Below are positions 1 to 10,796 of a stretch of DNA of 28,333 bases, one piece after another; the stretch's first letter is position 1, and every line of letters starts with the position of its first letter. The notes under the pieces were generated by a model. The model made no database searches, was not told the origin of the DNA, and worked only from the letters and a program-made list of their open reading frames with translations. The position numbers were made by a program, and so were the translations under genes. The DNA is from JACQXM01 sp964569425 (GTDB taxonomy: Bacteria; Planctomycetota; Phycisphaerae; UBA1845), in NCBI GenBank assembly GCA_964569425.1, contig CAZMVD010000048.1, forward strand, positions 1 through 28,333, read 5' to 3'.

Positions 1-1874
<1,874 letters not shown>

Positions 1875-2205
1875 GGTTTTCGGGCCTCCGTATCCGGGTA
1901 GCCGGTTCGTGGGACCATGGGGCCACCGCCGTTTTGTCGGCGTGAGTCCCGCCCGGCGTTTCACCATACATGCAGCGTGCCACTCGACGCCAACGCTCGG
2001 GCAGTGGAGAATCAAGCGTTTTTCGCATATACTGGTCGGACGGTATCGGCGCCACCCACTGCCGCTGCCAGTTTGGCAGGCACGAACGGTACCCGGACGG
2101 CCCCACCCTCTTCCTTTCGCAAGAGATGTTGCGCGAACTGGGGGCTGGTCGCCGGCTCTCGCTAAGGTAATGGGCGGGCAGTCACTTATTTTGGGGAGTG
2201 CCCCA
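1875..2205. other. Divergent intergenic region clpB / lpxA
   Basis: 331 bp between two divergent starts. An open frame runs through it in phase with lpxA from 1849, but this translates into a low-complexity Arg/Pro-rich stretch unlike LpxA and also overlaps the start of clpB, so it is not coding. It holds a candidate rightward promoter (2005-2033) and a small hairpin, CTGCCA-GTT-TGGCAG, at 2065-2079. No convincing heat-shock promoter for clpB was found, although CCCCAT occurs on the minus strand. Confidence 0.6.
2005..2033 (+). promoter_or_regulatory. Candidate sigma-70-type promoter for lpxA
   Basis: TGGAGA at 2005-2010 (4 of 6 matches to the -35 consensus) lies 17 nt upstream of TATACT at 2028-2033 (5 of 6 to the -10 consensus), inside an AT-richer patch. 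Transcription would begin about 165 nt before the lpxA start. The call rests on sequence match only. Confidence 0.3.
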
Positions 2206-3054
2206 TTGGCCATCCACCCCACAGCGATCGTCAACCCCAAGGCCGAGATCGACCCCACGGTCGAGATCGGGCCTTTTTGTGTGATTGATGCACACGTTCG
2301 CATGGGGCCGAGGTGCCGGCTCTGCCACGGTGTGTACCTTACGGGCTGGACGGAGATCGGCGAGGGGTGCGTTATCCATCCCGGCGCGATCATCGGGCAC
2401 GAGCCGCAGGACGTGAAATACCAAGGGGAGCGGAGCTTCTGCCGCATCGGACGGGAGACGATCGTCCGCGAGTACGTCACCATTCATCGCGGCACCATTC
2501 CGGAATCTGAAACGCGAGTCGGCGAGCGGTGCTTTCTGCTGGCGGGCAGCCACGTGGCGCACAACTGTACCGTGGGAGACCAGGTGACGTTGATCAATGG
2601 GGTGCTGCTCGCGGGACATGTAGAGGTGGGTGATCGGGTGACCATGGGCGGCGGCGCCGCGGTGCACCAGTTCGTACGCATTGGTGAACTGGCCATGATC
2701 GCCGGCAACGCCAGTGTGACCATGGACGTGGTCCCCTTCTCGCTGGTGGATCGCGACGGCCGAGTACTCGGGTTGAACCGTGTCGGTCTCCGCCGCGCCG
2801 AGCTTTCCCGGGACGAGGTGCGCGAGATCCGAGAGCTATACCGTGTGCTGTTCGGGTCCAAGCTTGCGTTTCGTGAGGCGGCCGATCGCGCCACGACACT
2901 GGCCGAGACTGCTGCCGGTCGGCGAATAGCGGAGTTCCTTCGGACCACCAGCCGGCGCGGGTTCGCGGGCCCAGCGCGAGGTCTCGTGCCGGGCGGTGAG
3001 GAGGACAGCCAGGGGGCGGGGGATGTTGAGCGTTCGGACGCTAAGCGGGAGTAG
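2206..3054 (+). CDS. lpxA: Acyl-ACP--UDP-N-acetylglucosamine O-acyltransferase LpxA
   Basis: Catalyses the first step of lipid A synthesis, moving a 3-hydroxyacyl chain from acyl carrier protein to UDP-GlcNAc in the cytosol. The 282 residues show the left-handed beta-helix hexapeptide pattern (for example HPTAIV, VEIGPF, TEIGEGCVI), then VTIHRGT at residues 92-97 and GSHVAHNCTVG with H119 aligning to the catalytic His125 of the E. coli enzyme. VHQF and the helical C-terminal domain follow. The TTG start at 2206 is preferred because GGGGAG (2193-2198) sits 7 nt upstream and the protein then starts AIHPTAIV as in the family. An in-frame ATG at 2170 would add 12 residues. The tail after about residue 262 is charged and longer than usual. 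The 3' end overlaps the next gene. No lpxD or fabZ is adjacent. Confidence 0.95.
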   Translation: MAIHPTAIVNPKAEIDPTVEIGPFCVIDAHVRMGPRCRLCHGVYLTGWTEIGEGCVIHPGAIIGHEPQDVKYQGERSFCRIGRETIVREYVTIHRGTIPESETRVGERCFLLAGSHVAHNCTVGDQVTLINGVLLAGHVEVGDRVTMGGGAAVHQFVRIGELAMIAGNASVTMDVVPFSLVDRDGRVLGLNRVGLRRAELSRDEVREIRELYRVLFGSKLAFREAADRATTLAETAAGRRIAEFLRTTSRRGFAGPARGLVPGGEEDSQGAGDVERSDAKRE

Positions 3055-5353
3055 TCCCGTTCCAGCCGTGGATCGGCAGGGTGGCTTCTATGCAGGGGCC
3101 CCATTCCTGTCCTGCCGGGTCGTGGCGTCCTGGGCGATATTGCTCCTGAGTCTGGCGGGGTACGGGTACGCGGGCGATGGCGCAGACCCGGTTCCGGCGC
3201 CGGGCGAGTGGGTTCCCTTGCCCGACAGCGGCCCGCTGCGCCGCGTGGTGATTCGCGCGGATCAAGCCTTATCGAGCGTGGCGGCGGTGCGAGGCAGCGC
3301 GGTGCCGGTGAATGGCACTGTCGTTTACCGCAATGCGGCCAGCGACCAGCTCTATCGCCCGGGCATGGGCCGCCTGATTGCCGACGACCTCGTTTCCACC
3401 ATGATCGACGCCTGCGATTTGGCGGCATATACGATTCAGATTTCGGGCGGTGGCGACGGCACGGGCCCCGGCTTCGACATCGAGGTCGGGCTGTACGACG
3501 AATGCCCCCACGCCGGCGGGCGCGTCTTCCCGCGCACATTCAAGCGCCTTTCTTTCCCCGACAACGGTTCGTTCGAAGTGGTCGTGGATTTCTCCCCACG
3601 CCCCACGCCGGTCACTACCACCGTGTGGCTGGGTGTACAATTCAGCACTGACCAGGCCGGTTGGCTGGCGGGCATGCCCGCCGAACTCGGCTTCACCGCC
3701 GACAGCTTCGGCCACCCCTTCACGGGATGCAGCAACTTCTTCGGCGGCTTTCCCTCGCGACCTCATGGCAGTTTCGCGGCGGAGCTGATTGCCACTACTC
3801 CCTGCGCCGGGCAGCACGTGGGCTATCGCGCGGCGCGCTCCCCGCCGTTTTTCCGAGCGGAAGGCGCGGGCGTCACCGTCGCGGACGATATCGACATCGC
3901 GTATGCCGGTTGCGAGCTGGCCAGCTACGAAGTGCGTGTTCGCGGTATCTCCGGGCCGTTCCGGTTGCTGTTGGAACTGCACGCCGATGGCCCAGGGGAA
4001 CCCATCGCCGGCACGCGGCGCGAGTTTTTCGGCCTTGGCGACGGCACTTGGGAATCAGCACGGTTCTTATTCGAGCCCGGTGTTTTCCTGCCGCAGCGCG
4101 TGTATCTCGCCTGGACGCCGGATCAACCCGGGACCGGAGTCGGTCTGGCCGCACGGGCGCAGGTTGGCGAGAGCGGAGACTACTACGCGCTGTACGACCT
4201 TCCCACCGCGCCCGGCGGGTGGTCCTTCTTCAACTTCGGTGGGAACCCGCGCGCCACGTTTCACGTGACCATCGGCTGTCACGGCGCCCTGGGCACCGGC
4301 GCGTGCTGCCTGGCGACGGTACCAGGAGAAGAAACGTGCGTGGATGATGTCGCCGAGGCGGCGTGCCTCGGTCGCTGGAGAGCGCGTATGAGTTGCGTCG
4401 ACGCCGTGTTCGATCCGCCCTGCGGCGCTACAGCCTGCTGCCTGCCCGACGATACCTGCGACGACCTGCTGACTTCGGATTGTCTCACCGCCGGTGGCGT
4501 TCCGCAGGCTGCCGCGCGCTGCGACCAGGCGGGTCAGGTCTGCCCGGTGTTCGCCTGCTGGCACGCGGAGGGCGATTGCTTTGCCGAGACGCTGTTTTCC
4601 TCTTGCGAATCCGACAACGACTGTCCGCCGGGCTCATCCTGTCAACATAACGAGTTCGAGGCTGTCTGTTCCTCCCGGCGTGGGTGTTGCCGGCGGGACT
4701 GCTGCGACGCCGTTTGCCGGGAAGATCCGTTCTGTTGTGCCGTCGATTGGGACTTTGCTTGCGTACAGAGGGCTCACGCGCTGTGTACGCCGCCCGAATG
4801 TCCGTCGGGCGAAGTGTGGTTTCTCGATCCGCCCGTTGGGGTCGTCGACGCCCGCCAGCCACACCCGCCGGCGGACGGGGCGCACCAACAGGGCATTGAC
4901 CGCCTCATCGTTGCGGCCCCGGCCGGTGCGGAGCGTTTGGAATGTTGGAACATCTGCTCCGGTGATCCGGTCGCAACCCCGTCGGTGACCGCTGTCGAGA
5001 TTCGCTCAGGCGGCACCTTGGCCCTGGTGCTTGATCGTCCGTTCCCACCCGGAGCGCAAACGCAAGTCCGCTATGGGGGAAACGACCACTGCGGCGAAAC
5101 CTTCGGGCACTTCACTTTCCTTCCCGGGGACGTCAACGGCGACGGGAGGGCCACGGTTGCGGACATCTTGGCGCATGTGGACCATTGCCTGAACAACCAG
5201 CAAGCGCCCGCGTTCGGCGCCTATTCGTGTGATATCGACCGCTCAGGTCTATCCGGGGGTTCCGATCTGCTGCGTCTCATTGATCTGCTCAACGGGGCAG
5301 GAGATTACGCGCCCTGGCAGGGTCGCATGGCCTCGCCGGTATTGTGCCCCTGA
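3023..5353 (+). CDS. Secreted cysteine-rich protein with dockerin-like C-terminus
   Basis: Predicted exported protein of 776 residues. A hydrophobic segment near residues 33-50 (WAILLLSLAGYGYA) looks like a signal peptide with a long n-region. Two similar beta-rich units follow, roughly residues 60-220 and 225-385. A Cys-rich region has planctomycete-type repeats: GACCLATV...C...C, TACCLPDDTC...C, and CCDAVCREDPFCC...WDFAC. The C-terminus carries two calcium-loop repeats, GDVNGDGRATVADIL and DIDRSGLSGGSDLLRLIDLL, as in type I dockerins. In planctomycetes such ends are common on extracellular proteins. The partner and substrate are unknown, and no catalytic motif was recognised. The ATG at 3023 overlaps lpxA by 32 nt. 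GTG at 2996 or at 3122 are alternatives, the latter giving a very short n-region. Many GC-rich shadow frames overlap it. Confidence 0.85.
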   Translation: MLSVRTLSGSSPVPAVDRQGGFYAGAPFLSCRVVASWAILLLSLAGYGYAGDGADPVPAPGEWVPLPDSGPLRRVVIRADQALSSVAAVRGSAVPVNGTVVYRNAASDQLYRPGMGRLIADDLVSTMIDACDLAAYTIQISGGGDGTGPGFDIEVGLYDECPHAGGRVFPRTFKRLSFPDNGSFEVVVDFSPRPTPVTTTVWLGVQFSTDQAGWLAGMPAELGFTADSFGHPFTGCSNFFGGFPSRPHGSFAAELIATTPCAGQHVGYRAARSPPFFRAEGAGVTVADDIDIAYAGCELASYEVRVRGISGPFRLLLELHADGPGEPIAGTRREFFGLGDGTWESARFLFEPGVFLPQRVYLAWTPDQPGTGVGLAARAQVGESGDYYALYDLPTAPGGWSFFNFGGNPRATFHVTIGCHGALGTGACCLATVPGEETCVDDVAEAACLGRWRARMSCVDAVFDPPCGATACCLPDDTCDDLLTSDCLTAGGVPQAAARCDQAGQVCPVFACWHAEGDCFAETLFSSCESDNDCPPGSSCQHNEFEAVCSSRRGCCRRDCCDAVCREDPFCCAVDWDFACVQRAHALCTPPECPSGEVWFLDPPVGVVDARQPHPPADGAHQQGIDRLIVAAPAGAERLECWNICSGDPVATPSVTAVEIRSGGTLALVLDRPFPPGAQTQVRYGGNDHCGETFGHFTFLPGDVNGDGRATVADILAHVDHCLNNQQAPAFGAYSCDIDRSGLSGGSDLLRLIDLLNGAGDYAPWQGRMASPVLCP

Positions 5354-5369
5354 CGCCCTCCGGTTCGGG

Positions 5370-5397
5370 TTGTGTCCCATTGTGCCTGTGTTACACT
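5370..5397 (+). promoter_or_regulatory. Candidate promoter for pckA
   Basis: TTGTGT at 5370-5375 and TACACT at 5392-5397 are separated by 16 nt, in the 106-bp gap before pckA. The -35 match is weak (TTG only). The call rests on spacing and position. Confidence 0.25.
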
Positions 5398-5459
5398 CGG
5401 TTGCTTAATCCGCCGGAATCCCGCCGGGAAGTCGGGCCGGCCCATGCGGAGCAGCGATC

Positions 5460-7055
5460 TTGACGACCTATGGACACGCGCCCAGCCGCATCACGCTGGA
5501 GCGACACGGCATTACCGATCCTGCGGAGGTGTATTGGAACCTTCCGCCGGCCGAGCTTTACGAACACGTGCTGCGTTCGGGCGAGGGTGTCCTTGCGGCC
5601 AACGGGGCACTGGTTTGCACCACGGGTCGGCACACGGGTCGGTCTCCGCAGGACAAGTTCCTGGTCCAAGAACCCGCCACCCGCGAAGTCATCTGGTGGG
5701 GCCAAGTCAACCGACCCATCAGTGAAGCGCATTTCGAGCGGCTGCATCGCAGAGTCGTCGAGCATTACCGGGGGCGGCGGCTGTACGTCCGAGACATGTT
5801 CGCCGGCGCTGACCCCGCCACGCAGATTCCCATCCGCGTGGTGACCGAAACGGCCTGGCACAACCTGTTCGCTGCGCAACTGTTCATCCGACCCGCGCTC
5901 GGCTCTACCGCAGCGCACGATCCGCAGTTCACCATCCTCCAGGCGCCCACTTGTGAGAGCGATCCGGCCGCGGACGGTACGAACTCGGGCACATTTGTGG
6001 TGGTTCACCTGACGCGCCGGCTGGTTCTCATCGGCGGCACTGCGTATGCCGGAGAGATCAAGAAGAGCATTTTCACCATTATGAATTATTTGTTGCCCAT
6101 GGCCGGGGTATTCAGCATGCATTGCTCGGCCAACGTGGGGACGGACGGCGACGTGGCTCTCTTTTTCGGCCTGAGCGGCACGGGCAAGACCACACTCTCC
6201 GCGGATCCGCATCGGCGTCTGATCGGTGACGATGAACACGGTTGGGGCGATGAGGGTGTTTTTAACATCGAAGGCGGGTGTTACGCCAAATGCATCCGCC
6301 TGTCCGCGGCGCACGAGCCGCAGATTCACGGCGCGATCCGCTTCGGCGCGGTGCTGGAGAACGTGGTGCTGCATGAGGCCACCCGCGAGATAGACTTTGA
6401 CTCTGAAGCACTGACCGAAAACACCCGCGCCGCCTACCCGCTGGAGTACATCGACAACGCGGTGATGCCCAGCCTGGGCGGACATCCCAAGAACGTGGTG
6501 TTTTTGACGTGCGACGCCTTCGGCGTGCTGCCGCCCATCGCCCGGTTGACGCCCGAGCAGGCCATGTACCACTTTCTGGCGGGATACACGGCCAAAGTCG
6601 CGGGTACCGAAAAGGGAGTCACCGAGCCCAAAGCCACTTTCAGCGCTTGTTTCGGCGCTCCGTTCCTTCCCCTGCCGCCGGAGCGTTACGCCGACATGCT
6701 GGGCGAGAAACTCGCCACGCACGGCGCTCAATGCTGGCTGGTGAATACCGGATGGAGCGGCGGGGGCGTCGGCGTCGGCAAGCGTATGAACCTGCATTAT
6801 ACGCGAGGGCTGGTCAAGGCAGCGCTGACCGGAAAACTGAACAAAGTGACCTACGCGGCCGATCCGGTCTTCGGGCTGGCGGTGCCGCAGACCTGCCCTG
6901 ATGTACCCGCGCAATTGCTCAACCCGCGCTCGACCTGGTCGGACGCCGCGGCTTATGACGCCAAGGCCAAGGAGCTGGCCGGTCGGTTTATCGACAACGC
7001 GAAGGGATTCGAGCGCATGGCGGAGAACGTGGCCGCCTGTTCGCCGCGCATTTGA
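5460..7055 (+). CDS. pckA: Phosphoenolpyruvate carboxykinase (ATP)
   Basis: Converts oxaloacetate and ATP to phosphoenolpyruvate, CO2 and ADP, the entry step of gluconeogenesis in the cytosol. The 531 residues match the usual length of the ATP-type family (about 530-540). Visible motifs are TGRHTGRSPQDKF near residues 55-67, GTAYAGEIKKSIFT near 193-206, the P-loop GLSGTGKTT at 237-245 and the metal-binding LIGDDEHGWGDEGVFN starting near 254. The C-terminal part contains NTGWSGG...GKRM, which also marks the ATP rather than the GTP family. The TTG start at 5460 is supported by GGAG (5448-5451) 8 nt upstream and by the N-terminal length. It is transcribed alone and converges on the VWA gene. Confidence 0.97.
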   Translation: MTTYGHAPSRITLERHGITDPAEVYWNLPPAELYEHVLRSGEGVLAANGALVCTTGRHTGRSPQDKFLVQEPATREVIWWGQVNRPISEAHFERLHRRVVEHYRGRRLYVRDMFAGADPATQIPIRVVTETAWHNLFAAQLFIRPALGSTAAHDPQFTILQAPTCESDPAADGTNSGTFVVVHLTRRLVLIGGTAYAGEIKKSIFTIMNYLLPMAGVFSMHCSANVGTDGDVALFFGLSGTGKTTLSADPHRRLIGDDEHGWGDEGVFNIEGGCYAKCIRLSAAHEPQIHGAIRFGAVLENVVLHEATREIDFDSEALTENTRAAYPLEYIDNAVMPSLGGHPKNVVFLTCDAFGVLPPIARLTPEQAMYHFLAGYTAKVAGTEKGVTEPKATFSACFGAPFLPLPPERYADMLGEKLATHGAQCWLVNTGWSGGGVGVGKRMNLHYTRGLVKAALTGKLNKVTYAADPVFGLAVPQTCPDVPAQLLNPRSTWSDAAAYDAKAKELAGRFIDNAKGFERMAENVAACSPRI

Positions 7056-7090
7056 CCATGTCCCTCTGGAGCTTCAGCGGTCCGTGAACG

Positions 7091-7114
7091 TTGTCGCACG
7101 GGGCGCCGCGACAA
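7091..7114. terminator. Candidate bidirectional terminator hairpin
   Basis: TTGTCGC at 7091-7097 and GCGACAA at 7108-7114 form a 7-bp stem with a 10-nt GC-rich loop in the 70-bp gap between convergent pckA and the VWA gene. No T-run follows on either strand, so intrinsic termination is uncertain. Confidence 0.35.
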
Positions 7115-7125
7115 GTGCCGATCCG

Positions 7126-8259
7126 TCAGGCGATATAGGTCTTGGTGCGTCGCCCCGACTGGTACGATTCCATGACACACTGTGACAGGCTTTCGCTGGT
7201 GCAGTAGAAGGCCACCCCCTTGGTCAACTTGGTCAGTTGGTCCACAAAGCTGACCCAGTCCATGTAATAGTAATCCTCGATCAGCGCGAAGGTAGAGAAA
7301 CGCACACCGTTCCGCGCCAGTCGCATCGCCTCGGTAAGGGTGGCCATCGCCGTGGCTTCCGTCGGGGGGTAATCGAGGTGTACGACACCGCCTTCGACGT
7401 GGGCGGTCGGCTGTCCGTCGGTGATGATGAACACCTGTTTGTTGTGCCCGCCGCGCCGGGCCAATAACTTCCCGGCGGTCAGCAGCCCCATGTGCAGGTT
7501 GGTGAAGTGCTGCGGGGCGCGCGCAAGGTCAGCCAAGGGCACGCGCAGCCGGATCTGGGGATCGAACATCGAAACGCGTTTGGGCAATGCCAGCGGCAGA
7601 CGGTGCTCGGGAATGACCTCCGACCCCGATGCGAACCCCACGACGTCCACGCTATCCAGCACAAAGCGCTGCCGGATGAGGGCGTACATCGCCATGGCGC
7701 AGCGCTTGGCACTGGCGAAGCGATGCCAGCGGCTCATGGAGCCCGACATGTCCAGCAGAATCACGGTGCTGCACGTGGCACGGGACTCGGTCTGGTTCAA
7801 TGCGAAATCGCTCTCGGCCAGCCGCAGCGGGAGCACCGGACCTGCGCGACTCACGGCGTTGCGCAGCGAGGCGGCGAGATCGAGATCGCTCACCGGATCG
7901 CCGAAGCGGTAGGCGCGCGTTCCGTCGGTGCGCTCACCGCCGGCGCCGGTCATGGTGGTTTCGTGCCCTTCGGAGGCGTTGGACTTCAAGTTGCCGAAGA
8001 CCTCCATCAGCGCTTTGCGCTGGATGCTGTTGATGGCGCGGGGCGTGAGACGGAATTGCACGCCGATGCGATCGAGCAGCCCCTCCTTGATCCACTGATC
8101 GATGATCTTCATCTGTTCGGGATCTTCGGCCAGTTCACGCAGCGCGCGAAGCGCTTCGTCGCCATAGTCGAGAAGATATTCCATGAAGTTTCCGAACGCC
8201 TGAAGCGCATCCTGAGAGGGAAACTCGACGCCATCCCATTCCTGATAGATGTGACGCAT
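7126..8259 (-). CDS. VWA domain protein, partner of MoxR-like ATPase
   Basis: The 377-residue protein has a helical N-terminal half beginning with an IYQEWDG motif, and a von Willebrand factor A domain from about residue 165. The metal-ion-dependent adhesion site is complete: D170-x-S172-x-S174 (LLDMSGSMS), T253 in HFTNLHMG and D281 in IITDGQP. There is no signal peptide, so it should be cytosolic. MoxR-type AAA+ ATPases commonly act with a VWA protein to remodel or metallate a target, and the ATPase gene lies directly upstream with an 89-bp gap on the same strand. The target is not apparent here. ATG 8259 has no clear Shine-Dalgarno, but the WDG-type N-terminus supports it. Chelatase-subunit-D-like function is possible, but no bacteriochlorophyll or cobalamin genes are nearby. 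Confidence 0.88.
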   Translation of the reverse strand: MRHIYQEWDGVEFPSQDALQAFGNFMEYLLDYGDEALRALRELAEDPEQMKIIDQWIKEGLLDRIGVQFRLTPRAINSIQRKALMEVFGNLKSNASEGHETTMTGAGGERTDGTRAYRFGDPVSDLDLAASLRNAVSRAGPVLPLRLAESDFALNQTESRATCSTVILLDMSGSMSRWHRFASAKRCAMAMYALIRQRFVLDSVDVVGFASGSEVIPEHRLPLALPKRVSMFDPQIRLRVPLADLARAPQHFTNLHMGLLTAGKLLARRGGHNKQVFIITDGQPTAHVEGGVVHLDYPPTEATAMATLTEAMRLARNGVRFSTFALIEDYYYMDWVSFVDQLTKLTKGVAFYCTSESLSQCVMESYQSGRRTKTYIA

Positions 8260-8348
8260 ACGGAGGTGCCGCTCCAGTGAACTCGGCCGTCAGGGCTTGT
8301 TTCGACTACCGCCGTCTTCCATCGTCGTCGGTCGCGCCAGGAATCCGG

Positions 8349-9767
8349 TCAGCGCTTAAAACAGGTCCGTCCGTGGTACGCGTACTTGCTCAGGCGGTTG
8401 TTCACGTACATGGCTTCGAGCACAAACTCCGCCGCGGCGGCGAGCATACCTACGGCGTTCGCATCCAGCTCCGCGGCGCGGCAGACGTTCTCTGCCGCCC
8501 GCGGCAGACCCGGAATCTTCTTCGCCGCGCCCACCAGCGCCGGGGAGGAAACCTCGTCGCCGGTTTCCAGTGACGTTGCCTTGTCGGAAAACGCATCGAC
8601 GATGGCGTCCAGTTCGCTCACTTTGCCGTAGCGATCAAAGACCGCCTTCACCGCCTCGCCCAGCAAGGATTGAATGAGTTTGTCCTCGGCGCGGTCGTCC
8701 TCGGCCAGCATCAGCTCCAGCTTGCCGCGGCACCCCGCCGCGATGTATTGCAGATCGGTGATCCGCGGCACCACGTGGGTCTCCCCATGTCGCAGGCAGC
8801 GCCGCTCGGCGTTGGACAACAGGATTTCGGCGTTGGCCACCGATGCGCGCACGGACACACCGGATTGCTGATTGACGTGCGGGCTCTTGCGTGCGATGCG
8901 TGCGAACTCCTCGATGATCTCCAGCATGAAACGAGGCATCTCGACGCGCCCTTCGTGACCGTTGCGTTCGAGCCACGCGCTGCCCCGGGTGATTTCCACG
9001 CCGTCCTCCAGGCTCAGCGGATAGTGCGTGCGGATGACCGAGCCGATACGGTCCTTCAGCGGCGTGACGATACGACCACGGTTGGTGTAATCCTCCGGAT
9101 TGGCGGTAAACGCCATGCAGATGTCGAGCGGCAGCCGGAGCGGAAAACCGCGAATCTGAATATCGCGTTCTTCCAGGGCATTGAACAAGCCCACTTGAAT
9201 CCGCGGCGCCAGGTCGGGCAGTTCGTTGATGGCGAAGATTCCGCGGTTGGTGCGCGGGATCAGCCCGTAGTGAATCACCCCTTCATCAGCGAGGTGGCGT
9301 CCTTCGGCATGTTTAACCAGGTCGATCTCGCCGATGAGGTCGGCGATGGTCACATCCGGCGTCGCCAGCTTTTCGTGAAAGCGATCATTGCGATGCAGCC
9401 AACGCAACGGCGCCTCATCCCCTTTTTCAGCCAGCAGGCGGCGATTGGGCCCCAGCCGGGGCTCCAGAGGGTCGTCCGGCAGGTCGCTGCCCGCCAACGT
9501 CGGCGTCCACTCGTCAAGCAGCAGCGGCAGCAGGCGGATCATGCGTGTCTTGGCCTGGCCGCGCAAACCCAGGAATAGTAAGTCGTGGCGGCTGAGCACC
9601 GCGTTCACGATCTGGGGAATGACAGTGTCGTCATACCCCACAATGCCGGGAAACAGGCGGTCGCCACTTTGCAAGCGCGCGATCAGGTTTTCGCGCATTT
9701 CCTGTTTCACCGACCGGCCGTGAAAGCCCTGTCGGCGAAGTTCGCCTACCGTCCGCGCCTGTTCCAC
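8349..9767 (-). CDS. MoxR / magnesium-chelatase-I-like AAA+ ATPase
   Basis: AAA+ ATPase of 472 residues. The P-loop is G67-x2-G70-x-A72-K73-T74 (GLRGQAKT), with Ala where GK is usual. The Walker B-like strand GIFAINEL at 176-183 has Asn181-Glu182 instead of Asp-Glu. A long insert between them (about 90-170) includes DLIGEIDL, as in the chelatase-I/MoxR helix-2-insert clade. FTANPEDYTNRGRIVTPLKDRIGS near 215-240 carries sensor 1 and the arginine-finger region. The GTG start at 9767 is supported by AGGAAGGGG upstream. It precedes the VWA gene on the same strand, so the two probably form an operon acting as an ATP-driven chaperone pair in the cytosol. Automatic pipelines may label this 'magnesium chelatase', and nothing nearby supports that pathway. 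Confidence 0.88.
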   Translation of the reverse strand: MEQARTVGELRRQGFHGRSVKQEMRENLIARLQSGDRLFPGIVGYDDTVIPQIVNAVLSRHDLLFLGLRGQAKTRMIRLLPLLLDEWTPTLAGSDLPDDPLEPRLGPNRRLLAEKGDEAPLRWLHRNDRFHEKLATPDVTIADLIGEIDLVKHAEGRHLADEGVIHYGLIPRTNRGIFAINELPDLAPRIQVGLFNALEERDIQIRGFPLRLPLDICMAFTANPEDYTNRGRIVTPLKDRIGSVIRTHYPLSLEDGVEITRGSAWLERNGHEGRVEMPRFMLEIIEEFARIARKSPHVNQQSGVSVRASVANAEILLSNAERRCLRHGETHVVPRITDLQYIAAGCRGKLELMLAEDDRAEDKLIQSLLGEAVKAVFDRYGKVSELDAIVDAFSDKATSLETGDEVSSPALVGAAKKIPGLPRAAENVCRAAELDANAVGMLAAAAEFVLEAMYVNNRLSKYAYHGRTCFKR

Positions 9768-9875
9768 GAATGCCCCTTCCTGTCTACATTAGTTGGCGTT
9801 CGAGGGATGCTAGCGCGGGCGGCGCACGCCGTCAACGCGGCAACTCCGCTCGTTGGATACGCCAAGAGGGCATCC

Positions 9876-10796
9876 ATGCCGGACATCGACCCTGCGTTCT
9901 CGCTTACGGCGGCGCTGCACGACATTTTGCGCCGTGCCGGGCTGACGATCGACGCCGACGACCTCCATGCCGCTCTCGGGCTGCCGTTGCTGGTAGCAGC
10001 CGCGCCCGATCAGCCGCCGTCCGTCTGGCCGCTGCTCGCACGCGACGGATTTCTCATTCCCGCGGCGCGGCTGTTTGGACTGGAAATGCGGGAGCTGCAC
10101 CCGCCCGAAGCAGCCCGCGGCCTCGATCGCGCCGCGGAGTTTCGTCAGCATTTCGACGCCAGCTACCGCCCGCTCATCGCCCGCGCGCTGGAGCACGGAC
10201 AATCGGTCCTCGCGTGGCAGGGCTGGGAGGCAGAGGCATCGTTCTGTTGGGGGATCATCGAAGAACCCTCCGATCGCGGTGTCGGGTTCTCGGGCGCGCC
10301 TTTTGCCCGTTTCGCACCAGGTGCCGCAAGTGTGGCACTATCAGACCCACCGGTTCAGGTTTATGTGGTTGAATGCCTGTCCCCGCGCCGCCCTGAAGGC
10401 CGGGCGCTCCTTGGCGCCGCACTTCGCCACGCCCGCGCCGCATTCGACCCGGTGTTGGGCGAGCGCTTCGGCTTGATGACCGGTCCGGCCGCCCTGGCCC
10501 TTTGGAAGCAGCTTCCCGACGAACCTTCCCGCGGCGCCCCGTTGCGGTCATGGTCCCACGGTGCGCAATCGATGGCACGCTTTGCGGCCCGTCATTCATC
10601 CGTGACAGGGCGCCCGGCCGCCTCGCGGCTAATGGCCGACGTGGGCGGAGTATGTGCGCGCCTGGCTGATGACTTTCGTATGGAAGGGTCCGCCGGGCAA
10701 CGGTCTGCCGACTGGGCCAACACCTGGAATGAGCTGAGCGATCGGCTCAGCGCTGCATTACAAGAAGTGGACCCCACAGGAGAAGCCGTCCCATGA
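9876..10796 (+). CDS. Hypothetical protein coupled to TlpA-like gene
   Basis: 306-residue protein that I do not recognise. It begins with a helical stretch (FSLTAALHDILRRAGL) and a region reading GLPLLVAAAP. A central part with GQSVLAWQGWEAEASFCWGIIEE and a C-terminal helical half with an Arg/Trp-rich segment (APLRSWSHGAQSMARF) follow. There is no signal peptide or membrane segment. The layout vaguely recalls BtrH-like N-terminal or inactive cysteine-peptidase folds, but no catalytic Cys-His pair stands out, so that idea is weak. ATG 9876 is chosen for AAGAGGG 5 nt upstream. The frame stays open upstream to 9585, but that part is antisense to the ATPase gene. The stop overlaps the next start as ATGA, implying translational coupling to the exported thioredoxin. 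Confidence 0.75.
   Translation: MPDIDPAFSLTAALHDILRRAGLTIDADDLHAALGLPLLVAAAPDQPPSVWPLLARDGFLIPAARLFGLEMRELHPPEAARGLDRAAEFRQHFDASYRPLIARALEHGQSVLAWQGWEAEASFCWGIIEEPSDRGVGFSGAPFARFAPGAASVALSDPPVQVYVVECLSPRRPEGRALLGAALRHARAAFDPVLGERFGLMTGPAALALWKQLPDEPSRGAPLRSWSHGAQSMARFAARHSSVTGRPAASRLMADVGGVCARLADDFRMEGSAGQRSADWANTWNELSDRLSAALQEVDPTGEAVP

Noticed and set aside
5391..6914. 507-codon minus-strand frame
   Set aside because: Antisense shadow of pckA created by GC-rich codon bias.
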